11,857 nt of DNA from an uncultured Haloferula sp. (GCA_946481625.1 CAMLOZ010000039.1:1-11857), one strand, 5' to 3'. Counted from the stretch's first letter, positions 1 through 7,671 are shown. Notes: generated by a model from the sequence alone, not told the origin. Made by a program: numbers and translations.

Positions 1-1
1 C

Positions 2-274
2 ATCAAGCAGATGTATGCCCACTCGTCCTCGGGCGACTGGAGCGAGTTCGGCGAGGACGCACAGAAGCTGAAGTGGGTGAACCACATCGTGCAGGGCATC
101 GAGGAAACCTCCTTCACGAAGAATCCCGACACGAGCCCGGCGCCGGCTCCTGCCGTCACCGGCCTGAAGGAAGAGGTGGACGCCAATGGCAAGCCCTTCT
201 CCTATCTGCCGCGCCTCACGCCGAAGGATGTGTATTTCCTCTACAATCCGGACGGTTACTACCGCATGCGGTAA
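2..274 (+). CDS. C-terminal fragment of an unrecognised protein (5' end outside the window)
   Basis: An open frame is already running at the left edge and ends at TAA 272-274; about 90 residues are visible. I do not recognise the family. The visible tail is hydrophilic, with a short Pro/Ala-rich stretch (residues P-A-P-A-P-A near the middle) and a Tyr-rich end (Y-F-L-Y-N-P-D-G-Y-Y-R-M-R). No transmembrane segment or catalytic motif is evident. It is read as a real gene end because the frame enters from the edge, has coding-like composition, and is followed 31 bp later by a strong intrinsic terminator in the same direction. An ATG at 11 lies in frame but is probably internal. Function is unknown. 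Confidence 0.7.
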   Translation: MKQMYAHSSSGDWSEFGEDAQKLKWVNHIVQGIEETSFTKNPDTSPAPAPAVTGLKEEVDANGKPFSYLPRLTPKDVYFLYNPDGYYRMR

Positions 275-305
275 GTTCGGTCTCCGGATAAGATTGACGT
301 TTCCG

Positions 306-333
306 AAAGCCCCGGCAATTAGCCGGGGCTTTT
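306..333 (+). terminator. Rho-independent terminator after the left-edge gene
   Basis: A perfect 11-bp stem (306-316 with 322-332) encloses a 5-nt AATTA loop. The core arms are AGCCCCGGC and GCCGGGGCT, and the 3' arm runs into TTTT before a G. It lies 31 bp past the TAA at 272-274, the right place to end that transcript, and it separates the gene from the PQQ dehydrogenase downstream. The U-tract is short, but the stem is long and GC-rich. Confidence 0.9.
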
Positions 334-369
334 TGCAACCGCTGGTTTCCGCCTGAAATGGCACATCAA

Positions 370-386
370 GCGCTTTGACGAAGCGC
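370..386. repeat. Short inverted repeat in the leader of the PQQ dehydrogenase gene
   Basis: GCGCTT (370-375) and AAGCGC (381-386) form a perfect 6-bp inverted repeat around TGACG. It lies between the terminator at 306-333 and the preferred ATG at 411, within the only stretch that could hold this gene's promoter or an operator. It could be a regulator half-site pair, a 5'-leader hairpin, or chance. I see no convincing -35/-10 pair around it. Confidence 0.3.
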
Positions 387-410
387 GCCGGATTCCCAAT
401 GTACCGAGTT

Positions 411-3125
411 ATGCGCCGCTCTCCCATCGTCGCTTTCCTCCTGCCGTCGCTGCTCGGTGCCTTGCATGGCGATCCCCTGCCGCTGCGGCAACCGAATCCC
501 GGATTGAACGTTCCGGCGTCACCGCCTGCCACGAGCTTGCAGTTGGTCGATGCCTTTCCCGGCCTGAGTTTCACGGAGCCCGTCTGCCTGGCGTCGCCAC
601 CAGGCGACACCCAGCGTCTCTTCGTGTGCGAGCAAGGGGGGAAGATCTGGATGATTCCGGATGTGACGGCGGCGACTCCGACCAAGGTATTGTTTCTGGA
701 TCTTTTGGCGGTGGTGACCTCGCGTCCCAATGAGAATATTCGTTTCTTCAGCGAGAGCGGATTGCTAGGGCTCGCCTTTCACCCGAACTACACGACGAAC
801 CGCCACTTCTACGTATTTTATACTCCGGGGATCGGCACCGGGAGTCCCAAGCCGATGCACGAACGCGTCTCCCGCTTCACGACCCAGGCGGGCAACCCGA
901 ATGCCGCTGATACCACCAGCGAACTCGTCCTCTTCGACCAGCGCGACGAGGCGGACAATCACAACGGCGGAGACCTCCATTTCGGTCCCGACGGCTATCT
1001 CTATTTCAGCCTGGGCGACGAAGGGAATCAGAACGATCAGCGCTTCAATTCCCAGCGCATCGACAAGGACTTCTTTTCCGGGATCATGCGCATCGATGTG
1101 GACAAGAAGCCCGGCAATCTTGAACCGAGTCCCCATCCGAATCCGACCGATTACCCGACAAGCCCGCCGCCGGATGCAGTGAAGCGCGACGCCGGCATCG
1201 CCCGCTACTCGATTCCTGCAGACAATCCCTTCGTCGGCGCCACCACTTTCAACGGCTTGCCGATCAACTCCACCCACGTGCGCTCGGAGTTTTGGGCCGT
1301 GGGTCTCCGCAATCCCTGGCGCTTCTCTTTCGATCCCCTCACGGGCCATCTATGGTGCGGCGATGTGGGTGGTTCGTCGCGCGAAGAGGTCAACCTGATT
1401 ACCCGGGGCGGCAACTACGGCTGGGTCTATCGAGAAGGTCCCTTCGAAGGCCCTTGGGACGACTCCACCCCGGATCATCCGCCGGTACCCGCCGACTTCA
1501 CTTCGATCGATCCCGTTTACAGCTATCACCATTCAACCGGAGGGGCCAATTTCATCGGCGACTCGATCATCGGAGGCATGGTCTATCGCGGTGGGCGGGT
1601 CTCGTCCTTGTATGGGAAGTACCTCTTCGCCGACAATGGTTCCGGCAACATCTGGTCGATCAATCCCGACGGCAGCGGTGTGACCCGAATCCTCGGCGAA
1701 GGAGGCGTTGCCGCCTTCGGTGTCGATCCGTCGAACCAGGATGCGCTGCTTGCAGATGAGAATGGCAACCGCATCCTTCGCATCGTCTCGGACACCACCA
1801 TCGGCTCCTTCCCCGACACGCTTACGGAAACAGGCCTCTTTACGGATGTCGCGACGCTCACACCCGCCCCCGGCCTGGTGCCTTACACGGTCAACCTTCC
1901 CTTCTGGAGCGACCACGCGATCAAGACACGGTGGTTCACGGTGCCGGATCAGAATGCCACCTTCGCTTGGTCGAAGGACGGCCTCTGGACCCTGCCGGGC
2001 GGTGCGATCTGGGGGAAGCATTTCGAGATGGAGATGGAGCGCGGTGTTTCCGCGAGCAAGAAGCGGATCGAAACCCGCTTGATCGTGAAGAACGCCAGCG
2101 GTGCCTACGGCGTGAGCTACAAGTGGAATGCGGCAGGCACGGAGGCAACCCTTGTGGAAGACGGCGGGGAGAGCTTCACGCTGGATGTCACCGAGAACGG
2201 CGATCCGGTACCCCAGGTGTGGACTATCCCCGCGCGCGGGCAGTGCATGATCTGCCATACCGCCCAGGCCGGTCATGCGCTCTCGTTCAACACCCGGCAG
2301 CTCAATCTCGATAACGAGATGTCGGGCCACAGCGGCAACCAACTGACCACGCTCTTCCAGCAAGGCTACCTCACCGGCAATCCGGGTTCACCCAACCTCC
2401 TTCCACGTCATTTGAGACCGGATGAAAGCGACTACTCCGTGGAAGCCCGCGTCCGTTCCTACCTCGCGGTGAACTGTTCTTATTGCCACAAGGAAGGCGG
2501 GACGGGCCTCGGGCAGTGGGATGGCAGCCCCGAACTTACCCTCGCGGAAACGGGTCTGGTAAATGGGATCGCCACGAACAACGGCGGGAACGGGGAGAAC
2601 AAGCTGGTGGTGCCCGGTGACACCGTGCACTCGATCGTCCTCAACCGGGTCGCCGCAACCAACGGCTTCACGCGCATGCCACCGTTGGCGAGCAACGTGA
2701 TCGATTCCTCCGCCGCGAGCTTGCTGACGACCTGGATCAACGGGGACCTGGCGGCCCGCCAGACCTACGACGGATGGCGTATCTCGAAGTTCGAACCGGA
2801 TGAAGATCCCGCTGGCGCTCCAACGGAAGACCCGGATGGCGACGGCTCCACGAACCAGCAGGAGTATCTCGCCGGCACCGATCCCTTGAGCGGAGGCAGC
2901 CGCTTCACGCCCGAGGCCATGACGAACGCTGGACAGGTGACCCTGTCATTCGATGTTCCGGTGAATCGTTCCTACCGGATCGAGACCTCGGGAGATCTCA
3001 GCGCATGGACCCCGTGGGACATCCCCGGCAACCAGCCGATCCCGGTCGCCGGAGGCTTGGTCGAGATCACCCTGCCGGCAATCGACCCCATGCGGTTCTT
3101 CCGGGTGGAGCTAATGGAGCATTGA
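411..3125 (+). CDS. Secreted PQQ-type sugar dehydrogenase fused to a diheme cytochrome c-like region
   Basis: Predicted exported oxidoreductase of 904 residues that would oxidise a sugar or aldose-like substrate on a PQQ beta-propeller and pass electrons to its own hemes. After a signal peptide (M-R-R-S-P then about 15 hydrophobic residues), a glucose/sorbosone dehydrogenase-type propeller spans about 30-460. It shows H-N-G-G (His184, matching the catalytic His of soluble glucose dehydrogenase), G-L-R-N-P-W (Arg300) and G-G-N-Y-G-W. About 467-780 resembles the SO2930/HNE_0200-type diheme family, with C-M-I-C-H at 612-616, C-S-Y-C-H at 689-693 and a later R-M-P-P that may supply a heme ligand. 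A D-x-D-G-D-G calcium-like loop begins near 807, followed by a short beta module ending R-F-F-R-V. The start is uncertain: TTG 375 and ATG 399 are in frame, and no clear ribosome site decides. Propeller and heme calls are strong; PQQ use and substrate are inferred. A close paralogue lies at the right edge. Confidence 0.9.
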   Translation: MRRSPIVAFLLPSLLGALHGDPLPLRQPNPGLNVPASPPATSLQLVDAFPGLSFTEPVCLASPPGDTQRLFVCEQGGKIWMIPDVTAATPTKVLFLDLLAVVTSRPNENIRFFSESGLLGLAFHPNYTTNRHFYVFYTPGIGTGSPKPMHERVSRFTTQAGNPNAADTTSELVLFDQRDEADNHNGGDLHFGPDGYLYFSLGDEGNQNDQRFNSQRIDKDFFSGIMRIDVDKKPGNLEPSPHPNPTDYPTSPPPDAVKRDAGIARYSIPADNPFVGATTFNGLPINSTHVRSEFWAVGLRNPWRFSFDPLTGHLWCGDVGGSSREEVNLITRGGNYGWVYREGPFEGPWDDSTPDHPPVPADFTSIDPVYSYHHSTGGANFIGDSIIGGMVYRGGRVSSLYGKYLFADNGSGNIWSINPDGSGVTRILGEGGVAAFGVDPSNQDALLADENGNRILRIVSDTTIGSFPDTLTETGLFTDVATLTPAPGLVPYTVNLPFWSDHAIKTRWFTVPDQNATFAWSKDGLWTLPGGAIWGKHFEMEMERGVSASKKRIETRLIVKNASGAYGVSYKWNAAGTEATLVEDGGESFTLDVTENGDPVPQVWTIPARGQCMICHTAQAGHALSFNTRQLNLDNEMSGHSGNQLTTLFQQGYLTGNPGSPNLLPRHLRPDESDYSVEARVRSYLAVNCSYCHKEGGTGLGQWDGSPELTLAETGLVNGIATNNGGNGENKLVVPGDTVHSIVLNRVAATNGFTRMPPLASNVIDSSAASLLTTWINGDLAARQTYDGWRISKFEPDEDPAGAPTEDPDGDGSTNQQEYLAGTDPLSGGSRFTPEAMTNAGQVTLSFDVPVNRSYRIETSGDLSAWTPWDIPGNQPIPVAGGLVEITLPAIDPMRFFRVELMEH

Positions 3126-3140
3126 TCCACCCGGGGTGGA
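3126..3140. terminator. Possible hairpin between convergent genes
   Basis: TCCACC (3126-3131) and GGTGGA (3135-3140) form a 6-bp stem with a 3-nt loop directly after the stop of the PQQ dehydrogenase, in the 29-bp gap before the end of the convergent fucosyltransferase gene. It could act as a small bidirectional terminator. There is no T-tract on either side, so support is weak. Confidence 0.3.
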
Positions 3141-3154
3141 GCGGCCTGCTCCCC

Positions 3155-4018
3155 TCAGTATTCCAGCCGGTTCGGAACCTTCGTCCACTCGGAGGCCGGT
3201 TTGAGCGGCCAGCCGGGAGTCGAGGGCGTGAAGACCCGCTTGTCCGCGTGCCGCCGCAGCCAGGCCGCCCACCAACTGAAGGAACTGTTCGCGATGATGG
3301 CATGCCGGCAGGCGGCCATCAGGCGGAAGTCCCGCAGTTCGTCGCCGCCGTCGTCGTGATAGCGGACGGGTGCCCCGTGGAAATCCAGATACTGCCGGGC
3401 CCACTCCGGGTCGTCGCCGAAGACATGGAACTGGCAGGTGCCCAGGGTGGAAAGGGCGGAGATGATACTAGAATCGTAGTAGCCAGAGCCCAGGCGGGGA
3501 GTGTAGCGGTCCCGCCGGATATGCAGGAAGACCGAGGGAGTCGCGGCCAGTTCCGCCTCCAGCGCGGCATCCGCGGAACCTTCCTCGAAAGCCGGCGGCT
3601 GGAGTTCGGTCCGGATGGTCGAGGAGCGCTCGATGAAGTATTTCTCGCTCTGCCAGTAACCATTGAGCCGCACCACCTGGCGGTTCGAGATGAAACCGGT
3701 AAGTTGGGTCTCTCCCTCATCCGGGGTCTCCGCGAGGTAGGAGCGCAGCGGATTCGGCAGCATCTTGTTGAAGGAGCGGATCGCCTTGTGGCGCAGCCCC
3801 TTCGGGTCACCGAGGCGCCAGCGCGGCGAAGCGATGGCCGCGGCGATCGGGAACCGGTCGAGCTTGAAGACACGGCCGTAGCCGTCGTGCTTGTAGCCGG
3901 AGACGTCGTCGATCAGCAGTTCCCGCTGCGTCCGGATGGCATAGGCACGCGCCGCCGCATAGGCGAAGAGCTGGTTGCCCAGCCCGCCTTTGATCATGGC
4001 GACGACGGTTCGTTTCAC
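3155..4018 (-). CDS. GT11 family alpha-1,2-fucosyltransferase-like glycosyltransferase
   Basis: Predicted to transfer fucose from GDP-fucose to a galactose-type acceptor during assembly of a surface or exported glycan. It has 287 residues, the usual size for bacterial GT11 enzymes. Family signatures are visible in order: G-G-L-G-N-Q-L-F-A-Y at 11-20 near the N-terminus, the donor-binding H-x-R-R region at 166-172, F-G-D-D-P-E-W at 200-206, and S-S-F-S-W-W-A-A-W at 245-253. The donor motif is unusual: families normally read H-x-R-R-G-D-Y, while this one reads H-I-R-R-D-R-Y. No signal peptide or membrane segment is seen, so it is probably cytoplasmic. The start is GTG at 4018, overlapping the TGA of the upstream gene as GTGA, which suggests translational coupling; an ATG seven codons later is possible. 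It is the last gene of the minus-strand operon. The acceptor and linkage cannot be read from sequence. Confidence 0.88.
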   Translation of the reverse strand: MKRTVVAMIKGGLGNQLFAYAAARAYAIRTQRELLIDDVSGYKHDGYGRVFKLDRFPIAAAIASPRWRLGDPKGLRHKAIRSFNKMLPNPLRSYLAETPDEGETQLTGFISNRQVVRLNGYWQSEKYFIERSSTIRTELQPPAFEEGSADAALEAELAATPSVFLHIRRDRYTPRLGSGYYDSSIISALSTLGTCQFHVFGDDPEWARQYLDFHGAPVRYHDDGGDELRDFRLMAACRHAIIANSSFSWWAAWLRRHADKRVFTPSTPGWPLKPASEWTKVPNRLEY

Positions 4019-5196
4019 TTCGGGGAACGGGATTGGAATTTCGCAAGCGACTTGCGGAGGTATTCGGCGTCTTCCGGGTTCCGCGCCTCATACTCGTCAA
4101 GCTGGGCCTTCACCTTCGCCACCCGCGCCTCCACGCCGTCCGGCAGGAGCAGTTCGCCGTAATCGCCGCGCCCCTGCAAGCGTTCAAGCATGCGATCTCC
4201 GGTCGAAGGCAGGACGTGAAAAAGATCCACCCAGCCCTCCGGATGGCCCTTTTTTGCTCCCGGCGAGGGCATCGGGGGGACATTGAGCGGGTGTCCGTCC
4301 AGGAAATCATACACCTGCACGGGTAGCGCCGTTGGGTCGGCGGCATTCGCACGCGCAGCCAGCTCCGCCAAGGCGCGCCGGTCTTTCGAGAAATAGGGGT
4401 CGGGATCTCCGAGTTCGCGGAAAGCCAATTGGAAAAGACCGTGATTCGGGGTGAAGAATATTACCAGTTGGACGTCCTTTTCCCGGCAGCGGGCGATGAT
4501 TCTTTCGAGCATCGCGATCTTCTCCGCCTCCACCGTCCCGGTGGAGGTGTGCTGCTTGGCCATACGGTAGATGGTCGAAAAATAGAGCATCTGCCCATCG
4601 GGATACTCCGGTTCGCGGCGGAAGCCTTCCGGCGTGTGCTCCGCCAGGGTGCCCCGAATCATGCGCCCGGTGGCCCCAAGCGACGAAGACAGCGTGGAGA
4701 TGCCTGCGCGATACCGCAGATCCTGTTCGAGCGTCGGCGGCCCTCCCGCCAGCGGCGAAATGTCGAAGTCCGCCTGCCGCTTCTTCGCGACAGGCGTGGT
4801 GAGGTCCGTGGCATCGATCGCCAGCACGATCAGCTTCGGCTTCTGATGCTCCAGAAAGTAGCGGCACATCGCCTCGTTCTCCGCGAGCAGACCGGCATTG
4901 AGTCCGAAGTTCCCGCAGCGCATCCCGTCGAAGGCCGCATGCTTCGGGTTCAACCCGATATCCACCCGCGAGGAACCGAAGAGGCCCGCATCCCAAGCCG
5001 TGGAGCTTGCCAGACCCGCTTTGCAGGTGCGATTCCAATTCTGTTCGATCGCCCGGTAGGGCTCCATTTGCCGGGAACTCAGCGGGGACGGGATCACGCG
5101 CCAGGGATTCGCCCAGGAATTGAACGCAACCGCGAGCCCCGCCACGGCGACGAAGAAGAGCAGGAAGAAGGTTTGGTAGCGGCGGAGCTGGCGCAC
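4015..5196 (-). CDS. Membrane-anchored SGNH-like protein, putative partner acyltransferase of the MBOAT enzyme
   Basis: Probably works outside the cytoplasmic membrane with the adjacent MBOAT protein, receiving an acyl (likely acetyl) group and placing it on a glycan, as DltD, AlgJ and AlgX-type proteins do. It has 393 residues. One N-terminal membrane segment (about 8-25, after basic M-R-Q-L-R-R-Y) leaves the rest exported. SGNH-like blocks are visible: G-S-S-R at 74-77 (nucleophile serine), N-F-G-L-N-A-G at 96-102 (block II), and D-L-F-H at 324-327 (Asp and His of the D-x-x-H block). The charged C-terminal tail (about 355-393) looks helical. The start is GTG at 5196, 4 bp after the MBOAT stop, so the two are surely cotranscribed. 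Its TGA overlaps the fucosyltransferase GTG. Overall similarity to named families is not obvious by eye; the role rests on the motifs and the MBOAT neighbour. Confidence 0.78.
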   Translation of the reverse strand: MRQLRRYQTFFLLFFVAVAGLAVAFNSWANPWRVIPSPLSSRQMEPYRAIEQNWNRTCKAGLASSTAWDAGLFGSSRVDIGLNPKHAAFDGMRCGNFGLNAGLLAENEAMCRYFLEHQKPKLIVLAIDATDLTTPVAKKRQADFDISPLAGGPPTLEQDLRYRAGISTLSSSLGATGRMIRGTLAEHTPEGFRREPEYPDGQMLYFSTIYRMAKQHTSTGTVEAEKIAMLERIIARCREKDVQLVIFFTPNHGLFQLAFRELGDPDPYFSKDRRALAELAARANAADPTALPVQVYDFLDGHPLNVPPMPSPGAKKGHPEGWVDLFHVLPSTGDRMLERLQGRGDYGELLLPDGVEARVAKVKAQLDEYEARNPEDAEYLRKSLAKFQSRSPK

Positions 5197-5200
5197 GGCT

Positions 5201-6709
5201 TCAGAACTGGAAGTAGATGAATTCGCTGACCTTGTCGAATTGCAGCCCGATCACCACGATGAAGGCGATCGTGAGCGCCGCGAAAAGCGGGGTGGGTCTC
5301 CACTGGTACCAGCGGTAGCGCGCATGCTCCGGGAAAGGCGCACCGGAGACCTTCAACGCCGGCTTGTAGCGGGCGAAGATCTGCTGCGTGTTGGGGAATA
5401 GCCAGCACACCGCGAGGGCGATGGCGACATGGACGGACGAGACGCTGGCAACCGCCCGTGTTGCCTTGTCGGGAAGTCCCTCGAAGCCGTGCAATCCTGC
5501 CATCGCGGCGAGCATCCGGCCCGCGCTCGCGAAGTCGGGTGCGCGGAAGAAAACCCAGCCCACCAGCACCGCGAGGAAGGTCAGCAACACCGCCAGAGGC
5601 ACGGGCAAGGGCGACCTTCCGCTGCGCTTGCGGAAGCCGAACCAAGCATGATTCACGCAGAGATAGGCACCGTGAAGCGCGCCCCAGATCAGGAAGTTCC
5701 AACCCGCGCCGTGCCAAAGCCCCCCTAGCAGCATGGTGAGGAAAAGATTCACGTAACGGCGCAAGGGCCCCTTCCGATTCCCGCCGAGCGGGATATACAG
5801 GTACTCGCGCAGGAAACGGGACAAGGTCATGTGCCAGCGCCGCCAGAACTCGACCACGGACACCGCCTTGTAAGGCGAGTGGAAATTCAGCGGAAAGCGG
5901 ATGCCGAACATCCGCGCCGAGCCGATGGCCATGTCGGAGTAGCCCGAAAAATCGAAATAGAGCTGCAAAGCATAGGCTAAAGCTCCGATCCATGACTCCG
6001 CCATCGTCGGCATGCGTCCGTCACCGGCGGCAAGCGCGAAGACCGGATTGGCGATCGGTGCCATGTTGTCGGCGATGACGACCTTCTTGAACATCCCCGC
6101 GGTGAAGATCCCGAGACCGACCGGGAAGTCGCGATGCCAGCCGTGGTTCTTCTTCCGGAACTGCGGCATCATCTCCCGGTGATGGATCAGCGGGCCCGCG
6201 ATGAGGTGCGGGAAGAAAGTCACGAAGAGCAGGTAATCCGTGAAGTGGTACTCCTCCGTGAGCCCCTTCCAAGCATCCACCAGATAGGCGATCTGCAGGA
6301 AGGTGAAGAAGGAGATCGCGAGCGGCAGGACGATGTGAGGCACCGCCTGCGGCCAGCCCGTAAGATCCTGGCTGATCCCGGCGAGGAATCCGGCGTACTT
6401 GTAGTAGCCGAGCAGCAATAGGTTTGCGGCGACACCCGCGCCTAACAGAAGCTTGCCCGTTGCCGAACGCTTGAGCCGCGAGAGCCGCCGGCCGAGCAGG
6501 TAATTCGCGCCGCAAGAGCCGAGGATGAGCACAAGATACTTCGGGCTCCAGGGTTGGTTCGGATCAGGATTCCAGACGCCGTAGTAAACAAGGGACACCA
6601 GCACCAGCCAGCCCAGCCCCAGCCGGAAAGGCGCACGACGGAGGGCGAGGAAGCCCAGCAAGGCCACCGGCAGGAAGAGCAGAAGGAAGGTGTAGGAGTT
6701 GAAGAGCAT
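5201..6709 (-). CDS. MBOAT family O-acyltransferase, AlgI/DltB-like
   Basis: Polytopic membrane acyltransferase of 502 residues that would move acyl groups (typically acetyl) across the membrane for O-acylation of an exported polysaccharide. Family features in order: an N-terminal M-L-F-N-S-Y-x-F-L start common to AlgI-like proteins, many hydrophobic segments, A-G-P-L at 171-174, Q-L-Y-F-D-F-S-G-Y-S-D at 249-259, F-W-R-R-W-H at 288-293 followed by L-S-R-F-L-R-E-Y-L-Y-I-P-L-G-G, and G-G-L-W-H-G-A-G-W at 329-337. His333 of that last motif corresponds to the invariant MBOAT histidine. The length fits the family and nothing is missing. ATG at 6709 gives the standard family N-terminus; no good Shine-Dalgarno is seen. 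It is followed after 4 bp by the SGNH-like anchor protein, its likely partner. The substrate is unknown; the fucosyltransferase and methyltransferase in the operon point to a heteropolysaccharide rather than alginate. Confidence 0.95.
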   Translation of the reverse strand: MLFNSYTFLLLFLPVALLGFLALRRAPFRLGLGWLVLVSLVYYGVWNPDPNQPWSPKYLVLILGSCGANYLLGRRLSRLKRSATGKLLLGAGVAANLLLLGYYKYAGFLAGISQDLTGWPQAVPHIVLPLAISFFTFLQIAYLVDAWKGLTEEYHFTDYLLFVTFFPHLIAGPLIHHREMMPQFRKKNHGWHRDFPVGLGIFTAGMFKKVVIADNMAPIANPVFALAAGDGRMPTMAESWIGALAYALQLYFDFSGYSDMAIGSARMFGIRFPLNFHSPYKAVSVVEFWRRWHMTLSRFLREYLYIPLGGNRKGPLRRYVNLFLTMLLGGLWHGAGWNFLIWGALHGAYLCVNHAWFGFRKRSGRSPLPVPLAVLLTFLAVLVGWVFFRAPDFASAGRMLAAMAGLHGFEGLPDKATRAVASVSSVHVAIALAVCWLFPNTQQIFARYKPALKVSGAPFPEHARYRWYQWRPTPLFAALTIAFIVVIGLQFDKVSEFIYFQF

Positions 6710-6756
6710 CAGGAAACGGCCCCGGATGTCGCGTGCCGGAACGAGGAACTCATTCT

Positions 6757-6800
6757 CGGGAACACTTCATTCGTCATTCGGGATTTCTGCATTCGTCATT
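6757..6800. repeat. Two tandem 22-bp units in the operon gap
   Basis: Positions 6757-6778 and 6779-6800 are tandem copies of a 22-bp unit matching at 18 of 22 positions. Each ends in an identical 11-mer, CATTCGTCATT (6768-6778 and 6790-6800). On the minus strand the core reads AATGACGAATG. The block abuts the TAA of the SGNH-like gene (6799-6801) and is visibly more AT-rich than the surrounding coding DNA. It occupies half of the only long gap in the operon (6710-6798). It may be a dispersed intergenic repeat of the host genome, a spacer, or a post-transcriptional element. No hairpin with a T-tract is present. Confidence 0.6.
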
Positions 6801-7656
6801 AAATCTCCAGTATCCCCGCCTTCTGCAATTCGCCGAGCGCCAGCGGCATGATGCGCTGCGAAAGGTGGGTACCGTCGTGGAAGAGCGCCCGTTCCGCCTT
6901 CTCCATGCGCGGATGATAGAGGCCAGCGATGCTGAGGAAGGGAATCCCATGCTCCGCGCAGTGGAACTTCAGGCGCTCTACATAGGCGTAGGTGATATCG
7001 CGGCGCAATTCGTAGGAACCGATGAAGGGGAAGGTCGGGCTGGAGAGCTTCTCGTCCTTCGGGATGATCTGGGGCGGACCCCACACCGCGGGGCGGAAGC
7101 CGCGGGCAGCGATCTCCGCGGGCAGCTTCACGAACTTCGCCGCGGTTTTCTCCACCACGTCCTCGATCTTGCCCCCTGCTTGGACGGCCTTCGCCATGTG
7201 GATGCGGCAGTCGATCTCGCCGAAGGAAAGCAGCAGCTTCGAGCCGGGCTTCAGATCCTTCTTCAGCAGGATCTCGATCTTCTCGCGCGAGCGGGTGGAC
7301 GAACCAAGATCCCCCGCCTTCCATGCCGTGGCCGGGCCGACATGGAAGACCCGGAAACAGGGCAACAGGTCGAGCCCGCGATTGATCCAATGCGGCTTCC
7401 AGAAAGCGCTGCGGCGGTAGCGGATGAAGCGCAACCGCTCCGCACCCGCGAAGAACATCGTGTTGCTATCGCCGATGCAAGTCAGCGGCTCGATCGGCAG
7501 TGGCACCTCGCGGCCCAAGTGCTTTGAAAGCAGCGCTCGCCGCCGTCCGTCGTAGGGCGTGGCGGTGGTGCGGGGCTTGCGGGTGATGAGGGCGTCGAGG
7601 TCGTCGGCCAGCGACACGACTTCCGCCAGGGTGGACTCGGGCAATTCAGGAATCAC
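6799..7656 (-). CDS. SGNH/GDSL-like hydrolase or O-acyltransferase domain protein
   Basis: Protein of 285 residues with the spaced blocks of the SGNH/GDSL superfamily, whose members hydrolyse esters or move acyl groups on sugars. Visible: G-D-S-N at 62-65 (block I, nucleophile Ser64), F-H-V-G-P at 104-108, G-E-I-D-C-R at 146-151 in the block III position (Glu/Asp in place of the usual Asn), and D-G-T-H at 261-264 (catalytic Asp and His). The N-terminal 50 residues form a leader without recognisable motifs. There is no signal peptide or membrane segment, so it is probably cytoplasmic, unlike the second SGNH-like protein in this operon. The start is GTG at 7656, 15 bp after the FkbM stop; no other early start is obvious. 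Context suggests work on a glycan precursor or sugar nucleotide. Esterase versus transferase cannot be decided. Confidence 0.82.
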   Translation of the reverse strand: MIPELPESTLAEVVSLADDLDALITRKPRTTATPYDGRRRALLSKHLGREVPLPIEPLTCIGDSNTMFFAGAERLRFIRYRRSAFWKPHWINRGLDLLPCFRVFHVGPATAWKAGDLGSSTRSREKIEILLKKDLKPGSKLLLSFGEIDCRIHMAKAVQAGGKIEDVVEKTAAKFVKLPAEIAARGFRPAVWGPPQIIPKDEKLSSPTFPFIGSYELRRDITYAYVERLKFHCAEHGIPFLSIAGLYHPRMEKAERALFHDGTHLSQRIMPLALGELQKAGILEI

Positions 7657-7671
7657 GCTGCGAAACGGTCG

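Noticed and set aside
375..410. TTG at 375 or ATG at 399 as the start of the PQQ dehydrogenase
   Set aside because: ATG 411 gives a compact signal peptide (M-R-R then hydrophobic). The TTG lies inside the inverted repeat 370-386. ATG 399 remains possible.
1533..2363. A 276-codon minus-strand open frame inside the PQQ dehydrogenase gene
   Set aside because: Antisense to the well-supported cytochrome and propeller region; no recognisable domain.
3005..4162. A 385-codon plus-strand open frame over the end of the PQQ gene and the GT11 gene
   Set aside because: It is antisense to a recognisable GT11 enzyme and out of frame with the PQQ gene, with no family motifs.
4429..5220. A 263-codon plus-strand open frame
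   Set aside because: Antisense shadow of the membrane-anchored SGNH-like gene; Arg-rich, with no motif.
6757..6800. CRISPR-like repeat array
   Set aside because: Only two adjacent units with no unique spacers and no cas gene nearby.
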